NCBI GenBank assembly: GCA_937901285.1
Contig: CALCHI010000533.1
Span: 1-35,847, forward strand
Source of the DNA: UBA8437 sp003445035
GTDB taxonomy: Bacteria > Planctomycetota > Planctomycetia > Planctomycetales > Planctomycetaceae
Reading direction: 5' to 3'
DNA: 35,847 nt
Shown here: positions 16,079 to 24,555 of the stretch, piece after piece
Numbering within the stretch: the first letter of the stretch is position 1
Layout of the letters: every line of letters begins with the position of its first letter
The notes under the pieces: model-generated
What the model was told of the DNA's origin: nothing
The model's input: the letters and a program-made list of their open reading frames with translations, nothing else
The model's database searches: none
Translations under genes and position numbers: made by a program

Positions 16079-16106
16079 TTGACAGTCGCCGAGATATAAC
16101 AAGAAT
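16079..16106 (+). promoter_or_regulatory. Candidate sigma70-type promoter for the murein operon
   Basis: TTGACA (16079-16084, perfect -35) is followed after 16 bases by AAGAAT (16101-16106, four of six -10 positions), about 95 bp before the murE start. It lies in the 209-bp divergent gap between the C45-family gene and murE, whose remainder shows nothing else that I can name. The sequence match is the only evidence. Confidence 0.35.
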
Positions 16107-16199
16107 CCGCGCGAAAAGCAGAACTCGGACCTCACTCCGAACCCATCGCAAAAGGGTCGGCTGTGATGTCTCGACCAGGGGCAGGGAGGCCCCAACGCG

Positions 16200-17735
16200 G
16201 TGAGGACACGTGGTCTCTGGCAACCGGTGACCGTCAGTCTCAGGCGGCTGTTTCCGTCGGCAAGCTTCGTCGGGTGTGGTGACATCCGGGTGAGCGAGGC
16301 AACCGATCAGAGCGGCGCTTGTGGGCCGGGTTCGTTATTTGCCGCCGTGCGGGGTACGCGTCACGATGGCGTGAACTACGTCAACGCGGCCCTGGAGCAA
16401 GGTGCCGGGGCGTTATTGATTCCGCACCCGGTCTCCACGGCAGCGGTTCCCCAGTGCGTCGTTCATGACGTCCGCACGGCCTATGCGAAACTCTGCCAGG
16501 CCCTGGCCGGTAATCCCAGTGGTCGGCTCAAATTGGCCGGGATCACCGGGACCGATGGAAAGACCACGGTGGCCTGGTTACTGAGATCCATTTGGCAAGC
16601 TGCGGGACATCCCAGCGGGTTGATGGGCACTATCGAGTACGACGATGGGGGGCACACCCAGCAGGCCAACCTGACGACGCCTGGACCTGCGGCATTGGCA
16701 TCCTGGCTCGCCGCCATGGTCGCCCGAGGGACCACGCATGCGGCACTGGAACTCTCGAGCCATGCACTGGACCAAGATCGGGCTGCGGGTGTCGAGTTGG
16801 AGGTCGCTGTTCTGACAAATCTCACGCAGGACCATTTCGACTATCACGGTGACCTCGCCAGCTACGCTGCAGCCAAATCTCAAATCGTCGATCTCTGTGC
16901 CCCCACAGGGTCGATCGTCTTCAATGCCGACGATTCGCAAATTGACGGGATGGTCAACTCAACAGTTGCCCATCGGATCGCCGGCCGGGCGCGTGTTTCC
17001 TTCGGAATCGATGCGAAAGCGGATTTCACCGCCCAGATCGATGACGAATCGGTGTCCGGCACTCGTTTCCGTTTGCAGCAGCGAGGCCGCGGTGGGTCTG
17101 CGGTCGACTCGATGGAATTGACCACCGGGCTGGTTGGTCGGCACAACGTGCTGAACTGCCTGGCGGCCGCTGCTGTGGCCGTTGGACAGGGTGTGCCGGA
17201 CTTGGCAATCACCTCGGGAATCGGAGCTCTTGCGTGGGTGCCCGGTCGCCTGGAGTCGGTGAATTGTGGGCAACCGTTCGAGGTGTTCGTGGATTTTGCT
17301 CACACCGAGGAGGCGTTGCGGCGGTGCCTGGGGGCGTTGCGACGGGTGGTGTCGGGACGTGTTATATGCGTGTTCGGTGCCGGGGGAGACAGGGATCGGG
17401 GCAAGCGACCATTGCTGGGGAAGGCTGCCGCCGCAGGATCTGACATCTGTATCGTTACCAGCGACAATCCTCGCAGTGAAGACCCTCGCCGCATTTTGGA
17501 CGCGATTGCCGATGGGGTTGCCAAGGGGGGGGTGGAACCGGTCGTGGTCGAGGATCGCCAGGATGCGATTATCGAAGCGATAGGGATGGCCCGGGCGGGT
17601 GACGCCATCTTGGTCGCAGGAAAGGGCCACGAGACATACCAGGAAATTGGTGGCCGCAGGTTGCGTTTCGATGATCGCGAAGTGGTCCGGGCCACATTGC
17701 ACGGTGTGGCGTGGTCAGATCGTGTTGGTGCATGA
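16200..17735 (+). CDS. murE: UDP-MurNAc-L-Ala-D-Glu:meso-diaminopimelate ligase
   Basis: Adds the third stem-peptide residue of the murein precursor. In the 511-residue protein the ATP site is GITGTDGKTT (from about residue 114). The Mur ligase signature runs through LELSSHALDQDR and NLTQDHFDYHGD, and the C-terminal domain carries SDNPRSEDPR (Asp422 to Arg425). DNPR marks enzymes that accept meso-diaminopimelate, whereas lysine-adding enzymes differ here. The N-terminal UDP-site segment, usually DSR, reads TDQSGACGPGSLF, a departure worth noting. The start is a GTG at 16200, 10 bases after GGGAGG. It is first gene of the murE-murF-mraY-murG operon. An eight-G run occurs at 17525-17532. Asd, LysA and the aspartate kinase of this window belong to the DAP supply route. 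Confidence 0.95.
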   Translation: MRTRGLWQPVTVSLRRLFPSASFVGCGDIRVSEATDQSGACGPGSLFAAVRGTRHDGVNYVNAALEQGAGALLIPHPVSTAAVPQCVVHDVRTAYAKLCQALAGNPSGRLKLAGITGTDGKTTVAWLLRSIWQAAGHPSGLMGTIEYDDGGHTQQANLTTPGPAALASWLAAMVARGTTHAALELSSHALDQDRAAGVELEVAVLTNLTQDHFDYHGDLASYAAAKSQIVDLCAPTGSIVFNADDSQIDGMVNSTVAHRIAGRARVSFGIDAKADFTAQIDDESVSGTRFRLQQRGRGGSAVDSMELTTGLVGRHNVLNCLAAAAVAVGQGVPDLAITSGIGALAWVPGRLESVNCGQPFEVFVDFAHTEEALRRCLGALRRVVSGRVICVFGAGGDRDRGKRPLLGKAAAAGSDICIVTSDNPRSEDPRRILDAIADGVAKGGVEPVVVEDRQDAIIEAIGMARAGDAILVAGKGHETYQEIGGRRLRFDDREVVRATLHGVAWSDRVGA

Positions 17736-17757
17736 AATCCGAGTCGGTTCAAGTGCG

Positions 17758-19143
17758 ATGATTCCCATACGATTCGATCAACTGCTGGAGGCTGTCGACG
17801 GAACGATTGGTCGACCCGTTGCGAAGTCGTACGCGCGTCAAAACACGCAACTGCGGCGGGTCGTCACCGATTCGCGACGTGTGCAGCCAGGCGATCTTTT
17901 CGTGGCTCTTTCCGGGAGTCTTCATCACGGTGAGGAGTTTCTGGCCGATGCAGCCCGTGCGGGAGCCACAGCGGCAGTCGTGGAGCGTGACGGAGTACGG
18001 TGCGAAGGTCTCGAATGTGTTCGTGTCGAGGAATCGCTGGCTGCGTTGTGGCGTCTGGCGGCGTGGAACCGTGATCGGAGTGCCGCGGAACGAGTTGCCG
18101 TGACCGGCAGTTTTGCGAAGACCACGACGCGACAGATGATCCAGACGGTTTTGTCAGTTCGGGGGCAGGCGCGGCAGAGTCCGCGAAATTACAACAACCA
18201 GGTCGGCGTGCCACTGAGCCTGTTGGCGATCGATTTGCAGGACCGGTTTGCTGTCATCGAAGTGGGAGCGTCGGGTCTTGGTGAGATCGAACCACTTGCC
18301 CAGTTGGTTCGGCCAGCGGCGGCCGTGCTGACTGGCTGTGGTCGGGCACACCTTCACGGTTTTGGCTCGGCCGAAGCGTTGTGCCGAGAAAAGATGAGAC
18401 TCCTCGCTTCGATACAATCCGGCGGGTTGGCAGTGATCCCCGCAGAGTGTCACCGACGGTTGCCCCGGCTCTCTCGCGATTTGGAGGTGGTGACCGTTGG
18501 AGTGGAAACAGATGCCGACATAGTGGCAACCGGTGTCGAACACGACCTGGGGATGTTGCGTTTCCATGTGTCCGGTCAATTGTTCGAGTTGCCCGTTGCG
18601 GGTCGACACTTCGTGCGTGCAGCACTGGCGGCCGTGGCCATTGGGCGGTGGTCAGGGGTCAGCGACATCGAATCGGCGACAGCGTTGGCGTCGTTTCGAA
18701 CCGAGGCGGGGCGTTGCCGTGTGGAACACACATCACGGGGGACCGTGATCGACGACAGTTACAACGCCAGTCCGGAATCGATGCTGGCCGCATGCCAGTT
18801 GCTTGAAGAATGGAACACGGTGGGACGTCGAGTGTTGGTGGTGGGTGACATGGCGGAACTCGGAACTCACGCGGCGGCCTGTCATGCCGAGGTGGGGACA
18901 GCTGTTGGCCGTGGCGGTGAAATAGACGAGTTGTGGGCGGCGGGCACTTGGGCGGAAGCGACGGTGGAGGCTGCGATTGAAGCGGGAATGGCACGGGAAA
19001 CCACCCGGATTTGCGCTTCGGTCGACGCCTTGCTGGTGTCACTTTCCGGATGGATGCAACAGGGGGACACGCTGTTGGTCAAGGGGTCGCGTCGGTCCGG
19101 GATGGATCGAGTTGTCGAACAGGTGCGACAGGTGGATTGCTGA
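17758..19143 (+). CDS. murF: UDP-MurNAc-tripeptide:D-Ala-D-Ala ligase
   Basis: Joins D-Ala-D-Ala to the UDP-MurNAc tripeptide, the last cytoplasmic step of the stem peptide. The 461-residue protein starts MIPIRFDQLLEAV and has the UDP-site TDSRRVQPGDLFVALSG, NYNNQVGVPLSLL, the acidic EVGAS segment, a HLHGFGS region and the C-terminal IDDSYNASPESM. It is the MurF arrangement throughout. The P-loop reads TGSFAKTTT, with Ala120 where the family has Gly in GKT. The start chosen is the ATG at 17758, 22 bp after murE; a GTG at 17728 in the same frame is an alternative. Its stop overlaps the mraY start by one base (TGATG), which suggests coupled translation. Confidence 0.94.
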   Translation: MIPIRFDQLLEAVDGTIGRPVAKSYARQNTQLRRVVTDSRRVQPGDLFVALSGSLHHGEEFLADAARAGATAAVVERDGVRCEGLECVRVEESLAALWRLAAWNRDRSAAERVAVTGSFAKTTTRQMIQTVLSVRGQARQSPRNYNNQVGVPLSLLAIDLQDRFAVIEVGASGLGEIEPLAQLVRPAAAVLTGCGRAHLHGFGSAEALCREKMRLLASIQSGGLAVIPAECHRRLPRLSRDLEVVTVGVETDADIVATGVEHDLGMLRFHVSGQLFELPVAGRHFVRAALAAVAIGRWSGVSDIESATALASFRTEAGRCRVEHTSRGTVIDDSYNASPESMLAACQLLEEWNTVGRRVLVVGDMAELGTHAAACHAEVGTAVGRGGEIDELWAAGTWAEATVEAAIEAGMARETTRICASVDALLVSLSGWMQQGDTLLVKGSRRSGMDRVVEQVRQVDC

Positions 19144-20246
19144 TGCTGTACTGGTTGTTTCAACGTGTGGAACCGTTGCTCGAGAGCGTCGAGTCGCACA
19201 CGTCCGGTGACAGTCGCGTGTTTCTGACGGCACGATCCGCGCTGGCCAGCGTCACCGCATTTCTGCTGGCGTTGTTGCTGGGCCCGATTGCCATTGGCTG
19301 GTTGAGGAAGAGATTTCGCGAACGGGTGGCGAGTGATTCCGAGCAATTGAACGAACTGCAGGCTTCGAAAAACAACACGCCGACGATGGGTGGCCTGTTC
19401 ATCGTGGCGGCGATCGTGCTGTCGGTCCTGCTTTGGGGTGATCTGGGCAACCGGTTCGTCCAAATGGCGCTGGCGGTGGCTGTGGGTTTTGCGGGTCTCG
19501 GCGGGATTGACGATTGGATCAAACTCAGTACGTCACGGAACGGGCTGTCGGCGAGGACGAAATTCGGTGTTCAGCTTGTTATGGCGCTGGGGGTGGCGTG
19601 GGCGCTTCACGGTGTGTTGGCGGAGCATCCACGTGGCCTGGAACTGATCTGGCCCATCGGCAACATCGGAGTCTGGTTGGGCGGGGGTTTTGTCGCCTGG
19701 GCCATCCTGGTGCTTGTGGGCAGTTCCAACGCCGTCAACCTCACTGATGGCCTCGACGGGCTGGCGAGTGGTTGCATGGTCGTGGCGTCTGCGGCATTTG
19801 CCGCATTGAGCTACCTGGCAGGTCATCGGGTGCTGGCCGAATACCTGAGTATTCCATTTGTCTCCGGCGCGGGTGAGATGACGATCGTGATGGGGGCCCT
19901 GGTTGGTGCGATGCTTGGCTTTCTGTGGTTCAACTGCCATCCGGCCCAGGTGTTCATGGGCGATACGGGAAGCCTTCCCATTGGTGCGCTACTCGGGTTG
20001 GTGGCCCTTGTGACTCGACAGGAGTTGCTGTTGGTCGTCGTGGGAGGGGTGTTCGTCATCGAGACAATCAGTGTCATTCTGCAGGTGGCGTCGTTTCGGC
20101 TTCTTGGACGCCGGGTGATTGCCTGCAGTCCCCTTCACAACCACTTGCTCTTCCGGGGTGAAAGCGAGTCAAAGATCGTGGTCCGCTTTTGGATCGGGTC
20201 GGTTGTTCTGGCCGTAGTGGCTGTCGCCAGTTTGAAGATCCGTTAG
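19143..20246 (+). CDS. mraY: Phospho-MurNAc-pentapeptide translocase
   Basis: Integral membrane enzyme that makes lipid I by transferring phospho-MurNAc-pentapeptide to undecaprenyl phosphate. The 367-residue protein has about ten membrane helices and the MraY signatures KNNTPTMGG, FAGLGGIDDWIK, NAVNLTDGLDGLA and FMGDTGSLPIGA. The C-terminal motif, usually three histidines, reads PLHNHLLFRG, with His332, Asn333 and His334, so the middle histidine is replaced. It starts one base inside the murF stop. After it, 30 bp lead to murG; the murD and ftsW genes that usually stand here in bacterial dcw clusters are absent. Confidence 0.96.
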   Translation: MLYWLFQRVEPLLESVESHTSGDSRVFLTARSALASVTAFLLALLLGPIAIGWLRKRFRERVASDSEQLNELQASKNNTPTMGGLFIVAAIVLSVLLWGDLGNRFVQMALAVAVGFAGLGGIDDWIKLSTSRNGLSARTKFGVQLVMALGVAWALHGVLAEHPRGLELIWPIGNIGVWLGGGFVAWAILVLVGSSNAVNLTDGLDGLASGCMVVASAAFAALSYLAGHRVLAEYLSIPFVSGAGEMTIVMGALVGAMLGFLWFNCHPAQVFMGDTGSLPIGALLGLVALVTRQELLLVVVGGVFVIETISVILQVASFRLLGRRVIACSPLHNHLLFRGESESKIVVRFWIGSVVLAVVAVASLKIR

Positions 20247-20276
20247 CCTTCGCCATTCCCATCGCGGTGCCAGATT

Positions 20277-21383
20277 ATGACGGCTCCTGTGTCGTTCCTG
20301 TTTGCCGGTGGCGCGACCGGGGGGCATCTGTTTCCCGGAATTGCGGTGGCGGAAACGTTGTCGGGAGTGGCCGATCGGATTGGATTTGTGGGCACCGGGA
20401 CGGACCTGGAACGGGGCGAGGCGGCCTCAAGGGGATACGACTTCTTCTGCGTGCCGGCGATTTCGACAACCGATCTGCGGCGGCGGCCTCTGCGATCTCT
20501 GGTCGGGGCGTGGACGTCATTTCGCCAGGCTTTGCAAGTGGTTCGTCAATTCGAGCCGACAGCGGTGATCGGGCTGGGCGGATTCGCCAGTGTACCGACG
20601 GTGCTGGCGGCAAAACGGCTTGGTGTTCCGGTGACCCTGTTGGAACAGAACGTGATTCCCGGTCGAGCGACTCGCTGGTTGAGTCGTCGAGCCGAACGTG
20701 TCTGCCTGGCGTACGAAGAGACTCGCGCCGCCTTGCCACTGTCTGGTGGGTGCCGGTGGACGGGGAACCCTGTTCGAAACTCCGGTCCGATCGGTACGCG
20801 TGAAACCGACAAGCCGTTGTTACTGGTGTTGGGCGGCAGCCAGGGGTCAAGATCCTTGAACGCGGCGGTGCCGGCCGCCCTATCAATGATCGAAGCGACG
20901 GGAAGTTTGTGGGACGTGGTCCATCAGTGTGGTACGGGTGATGTGGATGAAGTGCAATCGGCTTATCGGACAGCGGGATGGAATGCGCGGGTGGAGCCGT
21001 TCCTGAAAAATCCTCAGCAATGGTTAGCACGAGCCGAACTGGTGGTGGCCCGGGCTGGAGCGACCACGCTGGCCGAAATCGCCTGTGAGGGGGTGGCGGT
21101 GGTACTGGTTCCCTATCCGTACGCCACCGATGATCACCAACGAGCCAATGCTGATTGGTACGTCAATCGTGGAGCCGCGAAGATGGTCGAGGAGACTGGC
21201 GGTATTTCGAAGCTTAAAACGGGGCTGGCCGACGAGGTGGGGAGGCTGCTACGGTCGGAGGCGAGCCGCCGGACTTTGGCTGGGGCAATCAAACAATTGG
21301 GGCGGCCCGAAGCGACGTCGGCCGTTGTTGCGGTTGTTTCGGAGGTGGCGGGGATTGACCTTTACAGGTCGAGCACCGTGTGA
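20277..21383 (+). CDS. murG: UDP-GlcNAc:lipid I GlcNAc transferase
   Basis: Peripheral membrane glycosyltransferase that completes lipid II. The 368-residue GT-B protein has the N-terminal glycine loop AGGATGGHLFPGIAVAE, GLGGFASVPTVLAAK, LLEQNVIPGRATR, the second-domain loop LVLGGSQGSRSLN, and the nucleotide-sugar motif RAGATTLAEIACEG, followed by the DDHQRANA region. Length and order are standard. The ATG at 20277 lies 30 bp after mraY without a strong Shine-Dalgarno. It is the last murein gene of the operon; the dehydrogenase/epimerase follows after 37 bp. Confidence 0.96.
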   Translation: MTAPVSFLFAGGATGGHLFPGIAVAETLSGVADRIGFVGTGTDLERGEAASRGYDFFCVPAISTTDLRRRPLRSLVGAWTSFRQALQVVRQFEPTAVIGLGGFASVPTVLAAKRLGVPVTLLEQNVIPGRATRWLSRRAERVCLAYEETRAALPLSGGCRWTGNPVRNSGPIGTRETDKPLLLVLGGSQGSRSLNAAVPAALSMIEATGSLWDVVHQCGTGDVDEVQSAYRTAGWNARVEPFLKNPQQWLARAELVVARAGATTLAEIACEGVAVVLVPYPYATDDHQRANADWYVNRGAAKMVEETGGISKLKTGLADEVGRLLRSEASRRTLAGAIKQLGRPEATSAVVAVVSEVAGIDLYRSSTV

Positions 21384-21405
21384 TCGCCGGGTCATTAGGG
21401 CCGCG

Positions 21406-21412
21406 AAGGAGG
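21406..21412 (+). promoter_or_regulatory. Strong ribosome binding site of the dehydrogenase/epimerase gene
   Basis: AAGGAGG lies 8 bases before the ATG at 21421, the best anti-16S match noticed in the window. It fixes the start of this gene even though the frame is open more than 300 bases upstream, inside murG. Confidence 0.75.
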
Positions 21413-21420
21413 AGAACACA

Positions 21421-22449
21421 ATGGAATTGGGGTCGGGAGATCGTCTGCTTGTGACAGGCGCTACCGGGTTGGTGGGTAGTCACGTGGCCGAACGCGCCAA
21501 TCGGCTGGGGGTTGCCACGCGGGTCATCGTTCGGAATCCCGACGCTGCGACGTGGTTATCAGATGCCGGCGTCGAGGTGGTCGCCGGGGATATGACCGAT
21601 TCGGAATCCCTGTGTCGTGCCGTTCAAGGGGTGACGGTTGTCGTTCACTGCGCTGCGAAAGTGGGGGACTGGGGGCCGGTGGAGGATTATCGAGATGTGA
21701 ACGTGAAAGGCCTTGAGGCACTGATTGACGTTGCTTGTGAAAATGGGAGTCTGAAGCGATTCGTCCATATCAGTTCCCTGGGTGTCTATGCCGCCCGTGA
21801 TCATTACGGTACCGATGAAACCGAAGCTCCGGATCGGGAGGGCATTGATGGGTACACGTTAACGAAGGTTGAGAGTGAGGACCTGGCGCGACAACGGTTC
21901 GCCGACGGATCGTTCCCACTGGTCGTTCTGCGGCCGGGCTTCGTCTATGGTCCGAGGGATCGGACCGTGATTCCGAGGTTGATCCAACGGTTGGCAACCG
22001 GCGGTTTCAAATACCTTGGCTCGGGCGAACAACTGCTCAACAATGTCTACATCGACAACCTTGTGGATGCGGTCTTCCTGGCAATTTCTCGCGATGACGT
22101 CCTGGGAGAGGTCTTCAATATCACCGATGACCGGCTGGTGACAAAGCGGGAGTTCATCGGGACGATTGCTCGAGGAGCGGGGCTGGAGGAACCGACAAAA
22201 TCGGTCCCCCTGGGGGTGGCCAAGATACTGGCAACCGGTATGGAGGCCACATGGAAAATGCTGGGCAAGCAGGAGGCTCCGCTGCTCTCGGGCGCCCGTA
22301 TCAAATTCCTCGGTTTGAACCTCGATTTCGACATCGGCAAGGCACGTCGCGAGTTGGGTTACGAACCCGCGGTGGATTTTGTCGAGGGGATGGAGCACAC
22401 CATGGAGTGGTACCGCCAGAGCGTCGCGGCTGACTCGCCCGATCCCTGA
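21421..22449 (+). CDS. NAD(P)-dependent extended short-chain dehydrogenase / sugar epimerase family protein
   Basis: Cytoplasmic oxidoreductase of the extended SDR family. The 342-residue protein has the Rossmann motif VTGATGLVGSHVAE, the acidic GDMTDSES, HCAAKVGDWG, the catalytic Ser region VHISSLGVY, and the catalytic pair YTLTK (Tyr about residue 145). RPGFVYGPRD and the NNVYIDNLVDAV motif common in 3-beta-hydroxysteroid dehydrogenase-like and sugar-epimerase members follow. The substrate cannot be told; NDP-sugar, steroid-like or dihydroflavonol-like substrates all occur in this group. It follows murG by 37 bp with its own strong ribosome site, so it may be co-transcribed with the murein genes. 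It converges on uvrB with a 12-bp gap. Confidence 0.9.
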   Translation: MELGSGDRLLVTGATGLVGSHVAERANRLGVATRVIVRNPDAATWLSDAGVEVVAGDMTDSESLCRAVQGVTVVVHCAAKVGDWGPVEDYRDVNVKGLEALIDVACENGSLKRFVHISSLGVYAARDHYGTDETEAPDREGIDGYTLTKVESEDLARQRFADGSFPLVVLRPGFVYGPRDRTVIPRLIQRLATGGFKYLGSGEQLLNNVYIDNLVDAVFLAISRDDVLGEVFNITDDRLVTKREFIGTIARGAGLEEPTKSVPLGVAKILATGMEATWKMLGKQEAPLLSGARIKFLGLNLDFDIGKARRELGYEPAVDFVEGMEHTMEWYRQSVAADSPDP

Positions 22450-22461
22450 CCGCCGGTCGTC

Positions 22462-24525
22462 TCACGGACGTTTGGGCTTGGGGACGCGGTCACCGCGGCC
22501 CTTGCGTCCACGACGACGTCGCGTCGATGCGGAGTCCCGGCCGGTCTTGGGGCCGGTACGCCCCTCGTGGATGGCCGCGATCCGATCTCGGATCTCGGCG
22601 GCCCGCTCGAATTCCAGCGATTCGGCTGCGGCGAACATTTCGGATTCGAGATCCTTGAGCATCTCCTGAGAGGTAAAGGCTTCTTCGGTACTCGTGCCGG
22701 AGGTCTTTTGCACCAATTGCCTGGCTTCGACCTCCTCTTCGATTCCTTTCCGAATGGCCTTTTTGATCGATGCGGGGGTGATGTCGTGTTCGAGGTTGTA
22801 GGCAACTTGTCGGTCGCGACGCCGGTTGGTTTCGTCGATCGCCTGCTGCATGCTGTTGGTGACAAAATCGGCGTAGAGGATCACCTCGGCGTTGACGTGT
22901 CGAGCGGAGCGTCCGATGGTCTGGATCAGGCTGGTGGCGCTACGCAGAAAGCCCTCCTTGTCGGCGTCGAGGATGGCGACCAGCGAGACCTCTGGCAGGT
23001 CCAGGCCTTCTCGCAGGAGATTGACCCCGACCACCACGTCGTGAGTCTTTTCGCGAAGTGCCCGCAGGATGGTGACTCGCTCGATGGCGTCCAATTCCGA
23101 GTGCAACCAGGCAGCGCGGATCCCCTCTTCTTTAAGATACCGGGTGAGGTCCTCGGAGAGCCGCTTGGTGAGAGTGGTGACGAGAACCCTTTCGTCGCGT
23201 TCGGCACGTTTTCGGATCTGTTCGACCAGGTGAGTGACCTGGCCGCGTGCCGGTACGATGTGCAGCGTAGGGTCCACGAGTCCCGTGGGGCGGATCACCT
23301 GTTGAACGATTTCTCCGCTGGTCTGTTCCAGTTCCCAGTCGGCTGGGGTGGCCGAGACGAAAACGGATTGGCCTCGGCGGGTGTCAAATTCGTCGAAACG
23401 GAGCGGCCGGTTGTCGAGTGCCATCGGCAAACGAAATCCGTGATCGACCAGGGTGGTTTTACGAGAGTGGTCGCCGGCGAACATCCCTCGAACCTGGGGG
23501 ATCGTGACGTGTGACTCATCAACAAACAGCAGGAAATCGTCAGGGAAAAAATCGAGCAGAGTATGAGGCGGTTCGCCGGGGTTGCGGCCATCCAGGGCTC
23601 GGCTGTAATTTTCGATGCCGGGGCAGAAGCCGGTTTCCCGAATCAATTCGATGTCGTATCGGGCCCGGGCTGAAAGCCTTTGGGCCTCAAGCAGTTTCCC
23701 TTCGGTTTTGAGTTCCTCGAGACGTGTGTCCAATTCAGTTTGGATCTCCTCGACCGCAGTGTCGATCCGTTCCGGTGGAAGCACAAAATGCTTGGCGGGA
23801 TAGATGTACATGGCCTCTTCTCGCCGCAGCTCTTCACCGGTCAAGGGGTCGATCCATGAGAGCGTTTCGATTTCGTCTCCCCAAAGTTCGATGCGATAGG
23901 CAAATTCCTCGTATGCCGGCCAGCATTCCACGACGTCACCTCGAACGCGAAATTTGCCTCGAGTGAGTTCGATGTCATTGCGGTCGTACTGGATGTCGAC
24001 GAGCTTGAGCAACATCTCGTCCCTGTCGATGGTGCCGCCGACAGCCAGTGGCACCATCATCTCCAGGTAGTCTTTGGGTGATCCGAGGCCGTAGATGCAA
24101 CTGACGCTAGAGACGACAACGACGTCGCGTCGACTGACCAGGGCACTGGTGGCCTGGAGTCTCAGTCGGTCGATTTCGTCGTTGATGGAGGCGTCTTTCT
24201 CGATGTAGATGTCGCGTTGCGGGATGTAGGCCTCTGGCTGGTAGTAGTCGTAGTAGCTGACGAAGTAGGAAACTGCGTTGTGGGGGAAGAACTCGCGGAA
24301 CTCGCTGTAAAGTTGCGCGGCAAGCGTCTTGTTGTGTGAAAGGATCAGCGCGGGTCGATTGAGGCGAGCGATGACGTTGGCCATCGTGAACGTCTTGCCA
24401 GAACCAGTGACGCCCATCAGGACCTGTTCGCGCCGTCCGCTGCGGATGCCTTCCAGCAATGCGTCAATGGCATGTGGTTGGTCGCCAGCCGGGGCGAAAT
24501 CGCTGACGAGTTGGAAGTCGGGCAT
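22462..24525 (-). CDS. uvrB: UvrABC excinuclease subunit B
   Basis: Damage-verification helicase-like subunit of nucleotide excision repair. The 687-residue protein shows the Walker A GVTGSGKT at residues 38-45, SHNKTLAAQLYSEF, the beta-hairpin motif YYDYYQPEAYIP, SCIYGLGSP, LLFVDESHVT, the helicase motifs VGVNLLREGLDLPEVSLVAILDADKEG and TIGRSARH, and a C-terminal UVR domain for UvrC contact (LEFERAAEIRDRIAAI). A basic Arg/Lys tail of about 30 residues follows. The start is the ATG at 24525, 30 bp after the scpA stop on the same strand, so the two genes form a likely operon. Confidence 0.98.
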   Translation of the reverse strand: MPDFQLVSDFAPAGDQPHAIDALLEGIRSGRREQVLMGVTGSGKTFTMANVIARLNRPALILSHNKTLAAQLYSEFREFFPHNAVSYFVSYYDYYQPEAYIPQRDIYIEKDASINDEIDRLRLQATSALVSRRDVVVVSSVSCIYGLGSPKDYLEMMVPLAVGGTIDRDEMLLKLVDIQYDRNDIELTRGKFRVRGDVVECWPAYEEFAYRIELWGDEIETLSWIDPLTGEELRREEAMYIYPAKHFVLPPERIDTAVEEIQTELDTRLEELKTEGKLLEAQRLSARARYDIELIRETGFCPGIENYSRALDGRNPGEPPHTLLDFFPDDFLLFVDESHVTIPQVRGMFAGDHSRKTTLVDHGFRLPMALDNRPLRFDEFDTRRGQSVFVSATPADWELEQTSGEIVQQVIRPTGLVDPTLHIVPARGQVTHLVEQIRKRAERDERVLVTTLTKRLSEDLTRYLKEEGIRAAWLHSELDAIERVTILRALREKTHDVVVGVNLLREGLDLPEVSLVAILDADKEGFLRSATSLIQTIGRSARHVNAEVILYADFVTNSMQQAIDETNRRRDRQVAYNLEHDITPASIKKAIRKGIEEEVEARQLVQKTSGTSTEEAFTSQEMLKDLESEMFAAAESLEFERAAEIRDRIAAIHEGRTGPKTGRDSASTRRRRGRKGRGDRVPKPKRP

Positions 24526-24555
24526 AAAGGCGGTACCGGGCGTTCGTCGGTCCGT

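Noticed and set aside
22567..23514. 315-residue plus-strand open frame
   Set aside because: It is antisense to uvrB, which is highly conserved.
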